DNA of 64,000 nucleotides. It comes from Planctomycetota bacterium. Its GTDB lineage: Bacteria > Planctomycetota > J058. Within the stretch, counting starts at the first letter, position 1, and each line of letters opens with the position of its first letter. The DNA lies in NCBI GenBank assembly GCA_023954375.1, contig JAMLIC010000011.1:124001-188000 (forward strand), in the 5' to 3' direction. The position numbers and the translations under genes are program-made. Under the pieces are notes generated by a model. The model had not been told where the DNA came from. It made no database searches and saw nothing but the letters and a program-made list of their open reading frames with translations. Positions 41,605-49,575 of this stretch are shown one piece after another.

Positions 41605-41894
41605 GCCTGCCCGAGGTGCTCGAGGGGGCGCTCGACGCGCCCGCGCTCGAGGCGCTCATGGACGACATCGCCGCCACCGGCGGCCTCCTGGCCGTGGTCG
41701 TCCGCGCCGGCCGCCAGGCCGCGCCGCCGCGCGGGCCGTCGGCCCTGCCCGAGGTCCGCGCGGCGCTGCTCGAGGGCCGCGTCCCGGGGGCGCAGCTGCG
41801 CTACCGCTTCGAGGGGCGGGAGTGGTGGGACACGGTGATGGCGGCCGGACCGGGGCGCTGGCGGGTCGTCCGCATCGCGCACGCGGGGACGTGA
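41601..41894 (+). CDS. Small protein of unknown function at end of nap operon
   Basis: A 97-residue protein, GTG overlapping the ferredoxin stop by 4 bp with GAGGAGAGG upstream. It is predicted alpha/beta: helical at the start (LPEVLEGALDAPALEALMDDIAATG), then strands (LLAVVVRAGR) and a basic/aromatic end (QLRYRFEGREWWDTVMAAGPGRWRVVRIAH). No Cys, no heme site, no signal. I know no Nap subunit of this shape. Tight coupling implies a role in nitrate reductase expression, maturation or regulation. Confidence 0.7.
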   Translation: MSLPEVLEGALDAPALEALMDDIAATGGLLAVVVRAGRQAAPPRGPSALPEVRAALLEGRVPGAQLRYRFEGREWWDTVMAAGPGRWRVVRIAHAGT

Positions 41895-41895
41895 G

Positions 41896-42561
41896 TCAGG
41901 CGCTCGGCCCGTGCAGGTCCGAGCCCGCCCAGCGGTGGATGAAGCTCCAGTGGTGGAGCACGCCGGCCAGGACGGCGACGTGGAACAGCTGGTGCGGCCC
42001 GAACACGCCCTCGACCAGGGTCGGCCAGCGGGAGAGCTCGAGCAGCGCGCCGCTCGAGTACCACAGGCCGCCGAGGAGCACCGGGGCGGTCGTGGCGAGG
42101 CCGCGCTCGCGCACCAGCTGGCCCGCCGAGAGGACGCCGAACCAGCCGAGGCCCAGGTAGAGCATGAGGCCGGGCCCCTCGGGGACGGCGCCGAAGAACA
42201 GGAGCTTGAGGACGATCCCCAGGAAGGCGCCGGTCCACACGACGACCAGCGGCGCCCAGCGCCAGACGCCGCGGAAGAACACGACGTGGATCGGGGTGAA
42301 CGTCCCGGCGATCTGCAGCCAGATCGCCGCGTGGTCGAGGCGCTGGAGCGCGGCGCGCTGGGGGTGGTCCTCGCCGGCGAGGTGGTAGATGCCGCTGGCC
42401 GTGAGCATGGCCACGGCGCAGACCACGTAGACCGAGAGCGCGACCACCTGCTCGCGCCCGCGCCCGCGACGGATCAGCCACACCCCGGCGACCAGGGCGG
42501 CCACGGCGCCGACGAGGTGCGTCGCGGCGCTGAGCGCCTCGCTCGCCGGTAGGTGGTCCAT
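41896..42561 (-). CDS. PAQR/hemolysin III family membrane protein
   Basis: A 221-residue seven-helix protein from the ATG at 42561, with AGGAGAGG upstream. Family motifs are present: ALSAATHLVGAVAALVAG (N-terminal His), ASGIYHLAG (Ser-x3-His), LQRLDHAAIWLQIAGTFTPI (Asp-His), and GPHQLFHVAVLAGVLHHW (C-terminal His-x3-His). These residues form the zinc-containing hydrolase-like site of PAQR proteins. The role may be lipid or ceramide metabolism; the hemolysin name is historical. Convergent with the small nap gene, leaving no spacer for a terminator. Confidence 0.9.
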   Translation of the reverse strand: MDHLPASEALSAATHLVGAVAALVAGVWLIRRGRGREQVVALSVYVVCAVAMLTASGIYHLAGEDHPQRAALQRLDHAAIWLQIAGTFTPIHVVFFRGVWRWAPLVVVWTGAFLGIVLKLLFFGAVPEGPGLMLYLGLGWFGVLSAGQLVRERGLATTAPVLLGGLWYSSGALLELSRWPTLVEGVFGPHQLFHVAVLAGVLHHWSFIHRWAGSDLHGPSA

Positions 42562-42653
42562 GGCCTCTCCTGCACGTGCCGCGTGACGCATCCTATCGGC
42601 GAGGGCGCCCGGTTGCGAGGAGCGGTCGTGATCCGGATCAACCGCCCCCACCT

Positions 42654-45413
42654 TCAGGCGGGGGCAGGCGGGGTGCGGCGCTTCCGGATGCGCTTCTCGG
42701 CGTGGATCACGGGGACGACGATCAGGCCGGCGAGCGCCGCCTCGAGCCAGGCCTTCCCCTCGAGGGCCACGGAGCCGAACAGCGCCTGGAAGGGCGGGAC
42801 GTAGACGAAGGCGCACTGGAGGAGCAGGAGCGCGCCCAGGCCGACGAACACGGCGGGGTTGCGGAAGAAGCCGACCGTGAAGGCCGACTCGCGCAGGCTG
42901 CGGCACTCGAGCAGGTAGAAGGCCTGGAAGCAGATGACCGTCGTCACGGCCGTCGTCTGCGCGTCGGCCACGGCCAGGCGGTGCGACTCCCACCAGACGG
43001 GCTGGGGCAGCGGGCCGGTCAGGCGCAGGTACTCCCACAGGAACAGGCCGCACGCCCCGGCGGCCATGAGGAGGGCCACGATCAGGGTCCGCTGGACGAC
43101 GAAGGCCGAGAAGATCGGCGCGTCCTTGGGGCGCGGGCGCCGGCGCATGGCGTCGGGCTCGAGCACCTCGAAGGCGAAGGGCACCGAGAGCGCCACGCTC
43201 GAGACGAGGTTGATCCACAGGATCTGCGTGGGCGACATGGGGAAGAGGAGCTCCTCGACCACGCGGTCGCCGGGGAGCAGCACCGGCACGGACGGGAAGA
43301 AGAGCATGGCCGCGACGAGGATGAGCGCGATCCCGAGGTTCGTCGGCAGGACGAAGGCCAGCGCCTTGACCAGGTTGTCGTAGACGCGGCGCCCCTCCTC
43401 CACGGCCGCCGCGATCGAGGCGAAGTTGTCGTCGGTGAGGACGACCTTCGCCGCCTCCTTCGCGGCCGACGTGCCGGTGATGCCCATGGCCACGCCGATG
43501 TCGGCGCGCTTGAGGGCGGGCGCGTCGTTCACGCCGTCGCCGGTCATCGCCACGACGTGGCCGGCGGCCTGCAGGGCCTCGACCAGGCGCAGCTTGTGGG
43601 CGGGCGCCACGCGGGCGAACACGTGGCCCGCCGCGGCGGCCCGGCGCAGCCCCGCCTCGTCGAGGCGCTCGAGCGCCGCGCCGGGCGCGGCGTCCTCCTC
43701 GGGGCCGAGGAGCCCGAGGGCGCGGCCGATCGCCGCCGCCGTGACGGGGTGGTCGCCCGTGATCATCTTCACGTCGATCCCCGCCGCCTGGCAGGCGCGG
43801 ATCGCGTCGATCGCCTCGGTGCGCGGGGGGTCGATCATGCCGACGAGCCCGAGGAGCCCCAGGCCGCGCGCCGCGGCGTCCCCGGCGAGCGCGCGCTCGT
43901 CGGTGCGGGCCGGGCGCGCGGCGAAGGCGAGGACGCGCATCCCCTGGCTCGCGAGCGCCTCCATGGCCTCCCTCGCGCCCGCGGCCTCATCGGGCCCGAC
44001 GTCGCAGCGCGCGAGCACCTGCTCGAGCCCCCCCTTGACGTGCACGGCCGGCGCCTCGCCGCCGTCGAGGGTGGCCATGAACATGGTCTGCGACTCGAAC
44101 GGGAGCACGTCCAGGCGCGGTCGGGCGGCGCGGAGGGCGTGCTCGTCGAGCCCGACCTTGCGGGCGGCGACGACGAGCGCCGCCTCGGTCGGGTCGCCGG
44201 CGATCGCCCACCCGTGGGCCTCGTCGCGCCGGAGCGCGGCGTCGTTGCACAGCGCCGCGCAGCGCAGCAGCGCCGTCACCTCGGGCGGCGGCGCCGGCAG
44301 CAGCTTGCCGTCGCGCTCGAGCCGGCCGACGGGGACCCAGCCGACGCCCGAGACGCGGAACTCGCGCCCGGCGGTCCACAGCGCCTGGACGGTCATCTCG
44401 TTGCGCGTCAGCGTCCCGGTCTTGTCGGTGCAGATCACCGAGGTCGAGCCGAGCGTCTCGACCGCGGGGAGGTGGCGGATCACGGCGCGGCGCGCCGCCA
44501 TGCGCGAGACGCCGATCGCCAGGGCGATCGTGATGATCGCGGGCAGCCCCTCCGGGATCGCCGCCACGGCCAGGGCGAGCGCCAGGAGGAGCGCCTCGCC
44601 GGCCGGGGCCTGGCGCACCAGGAGCCCGTAGGCGAGGAGGCCCGCGGCGACGGCCACCACGCCGCCCGCGATCCAGGCGCTGACCGTGGTGAGCTGGCGG
44701 GTGATCGGGGTCTCGAGCCGCTCGGTCCGCTGCAGGAGCGCGCTGATCCGGCCCAGCTCCGTGCTCGCCCCGGTGGCCACGACCAGGGCGGCGGCCGTGC
44801 CCGCCGTGACGAGGGTCCCGCCGAAGCCCATGCACAGGCGGTCGCCGAGGTCGGCGTCCGCCGCGACCGGCTCCAGCCGCTTGGGGACCGGGACCGACTC
44901 GCCCGTGAGCGCGGCCTCGTCGACGGCCAGCCCCTTGAGCGCCAGCAGGCGCACGTCGGCCGGGACCTTGTCGCCGCCCTGGAGCTGGATCACGTCGCCC
45001 GGGACGAGGTCGGCGGCCGGGGCCGCCTCCGGGCGGCCGCCGCGGAGGACGACGGTCCGCTCGGGGACGAGCGCCGTGAGCGCGGCGATCGCCCGCCCGG
45101 CCCGCCACTCCTGCACGAACCCGATCGCCGCGTTGATGAACACGGCGCCGAAGACCACGACGGCGTCGGTCCCCTTGCCGATCGCGATCGCCAGGACGCC
45201 GGCGACGACGAGCACCCAGGAGATCGGGTTGTTGATCTGGCGCCAGGCGAGCGCGAGCAGGCCCTCCTCGGCGCCGGCGGGGAGGAGGTTGGGCCCGTGC
45301 GCGGCGCGGCGCCGCGTGGCCTCGTCGGCGGGGAGCCCGTCGGCGGTCGTCGAGAGGGCGGCGAGCGCCTCCTCGGCGGCGAGGGCGTGCCAGGCGCGCT
45401 CCGAGTCGTTCAT
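42654..45413 (-). CDS. P2-type cation-transporting ATPase
   Basis: A 919-residue pump. It has an N-terminal cation-ATPase domain (WHALAAEEALAALSTTADGL...HGPNLLP), the actuator TGES, PEGLPAIITIALAIGVSRMA in helix 4, the phosphorylation site CTDKTGTLTRNEM, MITGDHPVTA, and the hinge MTGDGVNDAPALKRADIGVAMG. Six C-terminal helices follow (QILWINLVSSVALSVPFAFE). This fits the SERCA/PMR1-like Ca2+ or Mn2+ group; Na+/K+-type pumps are excluded by helix 4 only weakly. ATP hydrolysis drives export across the inner membrane. Single gene, no operon partner. Confidence 0.9.
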   Translation of the reverse strand: MNDSERAWHALAAEEALAALSTTADGLPADEATRRRAAHGPNLLPAGAEEGLLALAWRQINNPISWVLVVAGVLAIAIGKGTDAVVVFGAVFINAAIGFVQEWRAGRAIAALTALVPERTVVLRGGRPEAAPAADLVPGDVIQLQGGDKVPADVRLLALKGLAVDEAALTGESVPVPKRLEPVAADADLGDRLCMGFGGTLVTAGTAAALVVATGASTELGRISALLQRTERLETPITRQLTTVSAWIAGGVVAVAAGLLAYGLLVRQAPAGEALLLALALAVAAIPEGLPAIITIALAIGVSRMAARRAVIRHLPAVETLGSTSVICTDKTGTLTRNEMTVQALWTAGREFRVSGVGWVPVGRLERDGKLLPAPPPEVTALLRCAALCNDAALRRDEAHGWAIAGDPTEAALVVAARKVGLDEHALRAARPRLDVLPFESQTMFMATLDGGEAPAVHVKGGLEQVLARCDVGPDEAAGAREAMEALASQGMRVLAFAARPARTDERALAGDAAARGLGLLGLVGMIDPPRTEAIDAIRACQAAGIDVKMITGDHPVTAAAIGRALGLLGPEEDAAPGAALERLDEAGLRRAAAAGHVFARVAPAHKLRLVEALQAAGHVVAMTGDGVNDAPALKRADIGVAMGITGTSAAKEAAKVVLTDDNFASIAAAVEEGRRVYDNLVKALAFVLPTNLGIALILVAAMLFFPSVPVLLPGDRVVEELLFPMSPTQILWINLVSSVALSVPFAFEVLEPDAMRRRPRPKDAPIFSAFVVQRTLIVALLMAAGACGLFLWEYLRLTGPLPQPVWWESHRLAVADAQTTAVTTVICFQAFYLLECRSLRESAFTVGFFRNPAVFVGLGALLLLQCAFVYVPPFQALFGSVALEGKAWLEAALAGLIVVPVIHAEKRIRKRRTPPAPA

Positions 45414-45461
45414 CCCTGGCCCACGATATCCGGCGGGGTCACCGCCGCGGGCGGGGGCCCG

Positions 45462-45848
45462 TCACGGGGCGGGCGGCACCGGCCGGGGACGCCGCTGCTC
45501 GTCGACCGCGACGAACGTGAACACGCCGTCCGTGACCTTCTCCTCGACGGTCCCCCGCCCGCGCCGGGCGAAGGCCTCCACGCGCACCCGCAGCGAGGTC
45601 CGACCCACGTGGAGGATCGTGCCGTAGCAGGTGAGCGCGTCCCCGACGAACACGGGCTTGTGGAAGGCCATGGACTCCACCGCGACGGTCACCACGCGGC
45701 CCTGGGCGCGCCGGATCGCGACGGTCGCCCCGGCCACGTCCATCTGCGCCATGAGCCAGCCGCCGAAGATGTCGCCGTGCGCGTTGGTGTCCCGGGGCAT
45801 GGCGAGGGTGCGGATCGCCAGCTCGCCGCGGGGGTCGTGGTCGCTCAT
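45462..45848 (-). CDS. Acyl-CoA thioesterase, hotdog fold (YciA-like)
   Basis: A 128-residue protein starting at the ATG at 45848 (MSDHDPRGELAIRTLAMP). The hallmark DTNAHGDIFGGWLMAQMDVAG holds the catalytic Asp and HGDIFGGW turn. Next are VTVAVESMAFHKPVFVGDALTCYG and TSLRVRVEAFARRG. The enzyme hydrolyses acyl-CoA thioesters, generally medium to long chain. Located 48 bp downstream of the ATPase start on the same strand; no clear ribosome site is visible. Confidence 0.88.
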   Translation of the reverse strand: MSDHDPRGELAIRTLAMPRDTNAHGDIFGGWLMAQMDVAGATVAIRRAQGRVVTVAVESMAFHKPVFVGDALTCYGTILHVGRTSLRVRVEAFARRGRGTVEEKVTDGVFTFVAVDEQRRPRPVPPAP

Positions 45849-46048
45849 GCGAGCAGGGTGGCAGCGGCGGCGCGCCCGCACCACGAGGTCGACCGCGGCG
45901 GCGCCGCGCCGCCGTGCTACGCTCGTGCGTCGTTCAGCTCGCCGGCGGGCCCTGCGCGCGCCGCGCAGCGGCCGGCGCGTCGTGGGCCGGGCGCGCGCTT
46001 CCGGCCTGGACCCGGTGTTCGAGCTGGAGGCGCCGGCAGGGGAGCGCC

Positions 46049-47674
46049 GTGGAGGGAGAGGACGCGCCGCCGACGGACCCGCCTGGCCCGGCGGCTGCCG
46101 CCGCGCCGCCGGCGGCCGCCCCCGCCGCGCCGCCCCCCGTGGCGGTGGGACCCGACGACCGGGCGCGCCTCGCGGCGGCGCTGCTCTGCGGGCTCCTGAG
46201 CTTCCTCGCCCTCGCCTGGCTCGCCGGCGCGCAGGGGATCACCTGGGACGAGGCGCGGGACTACCTCCCCTGGGTGCAGCGCTTCGACGAGTGGGTCGGC
46301 GCCGTCGCCCGCGAGGGCGGCGCGGCCTGGACGCGGGCGCGGGTCGACGAGGGGCTGGCCGGCGGGGACCGGCACCCGCACCTCTTCAAGCTGCTCGGCT
46401 GGCTGGCCTCGACGGTCGCGCCGGATGCCGTCCCGTTCACGGTCCGCTGCCGCCTGGGGACGTGCGCGCTGGTGGCCGCCACCCTGGCCTTCACGCTCCA
46501 CCGCCTCGCCGGGCGGTACGGCTGGCTGCCCGCCCTCGGCGTCGTCCTGGCGGTCGCCGGGCAGCCGCGCCTGCTCGCGCACGGGTCGTTCCTGGCCACC
46601 GACGCGCCGCTCGCCTGCGCCTTCGTCGTCGGCGTCCTCGCCTGCGCCGACGCCGACCGCCGCCGCCGCGACCTGGCGCTCCTCTACGTGGCGGTCGCCG
46701 CGGCGCCGTGGATCAAGGTGACCGGGCTCCTCCTCCCGGCCGTGCTCGGGGCGGGCTGCCTGCTCACGCGCCGCCCGCGGCTCCTCGTGCACCTCGGCCT
46801 GGCGACCGCCCTGGGGCTCGCGCTCATGGCGCTGACCTACCCGCCCTGGCGCCTCCTCGAGCTGGTGGCGCTCGTGCGCGAGCACGCGCGGGAGCACCCG
46901 CTCACCGTCTACTTCCTCGGGCGCTGGTACGCCGGCTCGCCGCCGTGGACCTGGCTCCCGGTCATGCTCGTCGCCGTCCCGCCCGCGGGGGTGACGGTGA
47001 CGCTCGTCGGCGGCGCCCTGGCGCTCGGCGCGCGCGCGTGGCGGGGGCGCGACCCGCTGCACGTCCAAGTCCTCGTCGCGTGCGCCCTCCTCGGGCTCCT
47101 CTTCCTCCTCCCCTGGACGCCGCGCCACGACGGGGTCCGCCAGGCGCTGCCGCTGTTCGCGCTCCTGGGCGTCGCGGGGGGGCTCGGGCTCGGGCTCGAG
47201 GCGCGCGCGTGGCTGGCCCGCGGGGCGCCGACGCCGGCGCGGCGGGCGCTCGCGGCGTCGCTCCTCCTCCTCCCGGCGTCGGGGCTGGGCGCGGCCTGGG
47301 CCGCGCGGCCGCTGCTCCTGTCGACGTTCAGCGGGGTCGTCGGCGGGCTGAGGGGCGCCTACCACGACCTCCGCCTCGAGCCGACCTACTGGCTCGACGC
47401 CGTGACCCCGGCGGTGCTCGACGAGCTGAACGAGGCGCTGCCGCCCGGGGCGCGGCTCTGCATGCCGTTCCCGGGCGAGTACCCCTTCCGGCTCCACGCG
47501 CTCGGTCTCCTGCGGCCGGACATCGCGCCGTGCCTCGACGGCGAGTTCGTCCTCCTCCTCAACCGCACCTCGGCGCTGGGGCCGGACACGGCGGCGCGCC
47601 TCGCGGGGGCGCGGGAGCTCCGCCGCTGGGAGCGCGACGGCGTGCCGCTCCTGTTCCTCTACCAGGTCCGTTGA
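46049..47674 (+). CDS. GT39/PMT-like membrane glycosyltransferase
   Basis: A 541-residue protein from the GTG at 46049 with AGGGGAG upstream. A proline/alanine tail precedes the first helix (LAAALLCGLLSFLALAWLAG), followed by the Asp-Glu pair in the first periplasmic loop (ITWDEARDYLPWVQRF) typical of GT-C enzymes. Ten or so further helices cover residues 130-460. A soluble C-terminal part includes LRLEPTYWLDAVTPAVLDELNE and RLCMPFPGEYPF. GT-C enzymes use polyprenyl-phosphate sugars. It is the first gene of a three-gene set with a GT2 and a methyltransferase, pointing to cell-surface glycan or protein glycosylation. Confidence 0.8.
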   Translation: MEGEDAPPTDPPGPAAAAAPPAAAPAAPPPVAVGPDDRARLAAALLCGLLSFLALAWLAGAQGITWDEARDYLPWVQRFDEWVGAVAREGGAAWTRARVDEGLAGGDRHPHLFKLLGWLASTVAPDAVPFTVRCRLGTCALVAATLAFTLHRLAGRYGWLPALGVVLAVAGQPRLLAHGSFLATDAPLACAFVVGVLACADADRRRRDLALLYVAVAAAPWIKVTGLLLPAVLGAGCLLTRRPRLLVHLGLATALGLALMALTYPPWRLLELVALVREHAREHPLTVYFLGRWYAGSPPWTWLPVMLVAVPPAGVTVTLVGGALALGARAWRGRDPLHVQVLVACALLGLLFLLPWTPRHDGVRQALPLFALLGVAGGLGLGLEARAWLARGAPTPARRALAASLLLLPASGLGAAWAARPLLLSTFSGVVGGLRGAYHDLRLEPTYWLDAVTPAVLDELNEALPPGARLCMPFPGEYPFRLHALGLLRPDIAPCLDGEFVLLLNRTSALGPDTAARLAGARELRRWERDGVPLLFLYQVR

Positions 47675-47709
47675 CCGGGGGCGCGTCGGGCGGGGAGGAT
47701 GCGCGGGTC

Positions 47710-48723
47710 GTGACCACGCCGAACGAGCCGACGCCGACCCTGCGCGTCCTGATCCCCACCTACGAGGACTGGGCGGCCGCGGCGGCCCTCCTGGCGCGCC
47801 TCGACGCCGCCCTGGCGGGGGAGGGCTGGCGCGCCGACGTGCTCGTCGTGGACGACGGCTCGGTCGTCGCGGCCGGCCCGCGCCTCGTCCCGCCGGCGCC
47901 GGCGGCGCTCGCGCGCCTGCGCGTGCTGCGGCTCCGGCGCAACCTGGGCCATCAGCGCGCGATCGCCATCGGGCTCGCGGTCCTCGCCGAGGAGGTGCGG
48001 GCCGAGGAGGTGCGGGCCGAGGAGGGGGGCGCGGCCCCGCTGCTGGTGATGGACGGCGACGGCGAGGACGACCCGGCCGACGCCCTGACCCTCCTGCGCC
48101 GGTTCGCCGCGGAGGGCGGCGCGAAGGTCGTCTTCGCCGGACGCGCGCGCCGCTCGGAGGGGCTGGCCTTCCGCGCCGGGTACCAGGCGTTCAAGCTCGT
48201 CCACCGCGTGCTGACGGGGCATCGCGTGCGCGTCGGCAACTTCAGCGTGCTGCCGGCCGGGGCGCTCGGGCAGCTCGCCGTCGCCGCCGAGACGTGGAAC
48301 CACTACGCGGCGGCCGTCTACAAGCTGCGCCTGCCGCGCGAGGTCGTGCCGGTCCCGCGCAGCGCCCGGCTGGCGGGCGCCTCGCGCATGAACCTCGTCG
48401 ACCTCGTCGCGCACGGGCTGAGCGCGATCTCGGTCTTCGGGGAGGTCGTCGGCGTCCGCCTCCTGCTCGCGGCGGGCGCCCTGACCGCCCTCGCGGCGGG
48501 CGGCCTCGCCGCGACGGCGGCGTCGCCGCCCCCCTGGCCCTGGCTCCCGGCCGCCCTGGCGCTCGGCCTCGTGCTCTCGGCGCAGGCCGCCTGCACGTCG
48601 GCGGCGTTCGTGCTCCTCGTGCTCTCGGGCCGCGGCGGGGCGACCTTCCTCCCCGCCCGCGACCACCCCTTCTTCCACGAGGGGCCCCGCCGGCTGCATC
48701 CGCCCGACGGGCCGGCGCCGTGA
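47710..48723 (+). CDS. Family 2 glycosyltransferase (polyprenyl-phosphate sugar synthase type)
   Basis: 337 residues from the GTG at 47710; a TTG at 47671 overlapping the previous stop is an alternative. GT-A motifs: LRVLIPTYEDW, VLVVDDGSVV, LRLRRNLGHQRAIAIGLAVL, LLVMDGDGEDDPADAL (DxD-like metal site), and a C-terminal pair of helices (LLLAAGALTALAAGG; LALGLVLSAQAACTSAAFVLLVL). This resembles GtrB/DPM-like enzymes that make dolichyl- or undecaprenyl-phosphate sugars. That product would serve the GT-C enzyme encoded just upstream. A 15-bp tandem repeat makes AEEVRAEEVRAEE near residue 98, an insertion beyond family consensus. Confidence 0.85.
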   Translation: MTTPNEPTPTLRVLIPTYEDWAAAAALLARLDAALAGEGWRADVLVVDDGSVVAAGPRLVPPAPAALARLRVLRLRRNLGHQRAIAIGLAVLAEEVRAEEVRAEEGGAAPLLVMDGDGEDDPADALTLLRRFAAEGGAKVVFAGRARRSEGLAFRAGYQAFKLVHRVLTGHRVRVGNFSVLPAGALGQLAVAAETWNHYAAAVYKLRLPREVVPVPRSARLAGASRMNLVDLVAHGLSAISVFGEVVGVRLLLAAGALTALAAGGLAATAASPPPWPWLPAALALGLVLSAQAACTSAAFVLLVLSGRGGATFLPARDHPFFHEGPRRLHPPDGPAP

Positions 48724-49424
48724 CCGCCTACGTCGGGGAGGAGCTGGAGCTGTTCGCCCGCGCGCGCCGCTGGAAGGACTACCTGCGCGCCGAGCTGCGG
48801 CCGGCGCTCGGGCGGCGGGTGCTCGAGGTCGGGGCCGGCGTGGGCGCCAGCGCCCGCGCGCTCTGCGCGGGGGACGAGGAGCGCTGGGTGTGCCTCGAGC
48901 CCGACCCCGCCCAGGCGGCGCGGATCGAGGCGCTGCGGGCCGCGGGCGCGCTGCCGGCGTGCTGCTCGGTCGTCACGGGCACGGTGGCCGACCTGCCCGA
49001 CGAGGCGGCGTTCGACGCGGCCCTCTACCTCGACGTCCTCGAGCACATCGCCGACGACGCGGGCGAGCTCGCCCGCGCCGGGGCGCGCCTGGTCCCGGGG
49101 GGGCGGCTCGTCGTGCTCTCCCCCGCGCACCCGTGGCTGTTCTCGCCCTTCGACGCCGCGGTCGGCCACCTCCGCCGCTACACGCGGGCGAGCCTGGCCG
49201 CCGCCGCGCCGGCCGGCTGGCCGTGCGCGCGGCTCGACTACCTGGACGCGGCCGGCCTCCTGGCGTCGGCGCTGAACCGCGCGCTCCTGCGCCAGTCGCT
49301 GCCGACCGCCCGCCAGCTCGCCGTGTGGGACGCCCTGCTCGTGCCGCTCTCGCGGCGCCTCGACGCGCGCCTCCAGCATCGCGTCGGCAAGTCGATCCTC
49401 GGCGTGTGGGTGAAGCCGGGCTGA
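48720..49424 (+). CDS. Class I SAM-dependent methyltransferase
   Basis: A 234-residue protein, GTG overlapping the GT2 stop by 4 bp. Motif I is RRVLEVGAGVGASARAL (about residue 33), the acidic residue after strand 2 is WVCLEPDP, and motif IV is AALYLDVLEHIADDAGEL, followed by LVPGGRLVVLSPAHPWLFSPFDAAVGHLRRY. These fit methyltransferases that act on small molecules or glycolipids. By position it probably modifies a sugar or polyprenol intermediate of the glycan pathway. Confidence 0.85.
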   Translation: MTAYVGEELELFARARRWKDYLRAELRPALGRRVLEVGAGVGASARALCAGDEERWVCLEPDPAQAARIEALRAAGALPACCSVVTGTVADLPDEAAFDAALYLDVLEHIADDAGELARAGARLVPGGRLVVLSPAHPWLFSPFDAAVGHLRRYTRASLAAAAPAGWPCARLDYLDAAGLLASALNRALLRQSLPTARQLAVWDALLVPLSRRLDARLQHRVGKSILGVWVKPG

Positions 49425-49452
49425 CTCCCGGCGCTCGTGCCAGACCGGCCGA

Positions 49453-49476
49453 GCGCGACACCCCGGCGAACGGCAG
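49453..49476. repeat. Dispersed 24-bp repeat copy
   Basis: The 24 bases from GCGCGACACCCC to CGAACGGCAG are identical to 25451-25474. In the earlier locus it is the right arm of a perfect hairpin; here the left arm is missing. Downstream, CCGCAGCCGCGATCACACTACC (49550-49580 region) echoes the promoter-block repeat of 25.5 kb. Confidence 0.75.
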
Positions 49477-49504
49477 CGCCAGCCACGTTCAGTTCAGGCC
49501 CGCT

Positions 49505-49526
49505 CGGCCGTCTTGGCAGACGGCCG
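49505..49526. terminator. Hairpin between convergent methyltransferase and helicase genes
   Basis: CGGCCGTC, loop TTGGCA, GACGGCCG: a perfect 8-bp stem placed between the stop codons at 49424 and 49576. A likely bidirectional terminator. There is no long T tract. Confidence 0.55.
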
Positions 49527-49575
49527 GACCGCCTCCGAGCACACACCTCACCGCGCTTCCGCAGCCGCGATCACA

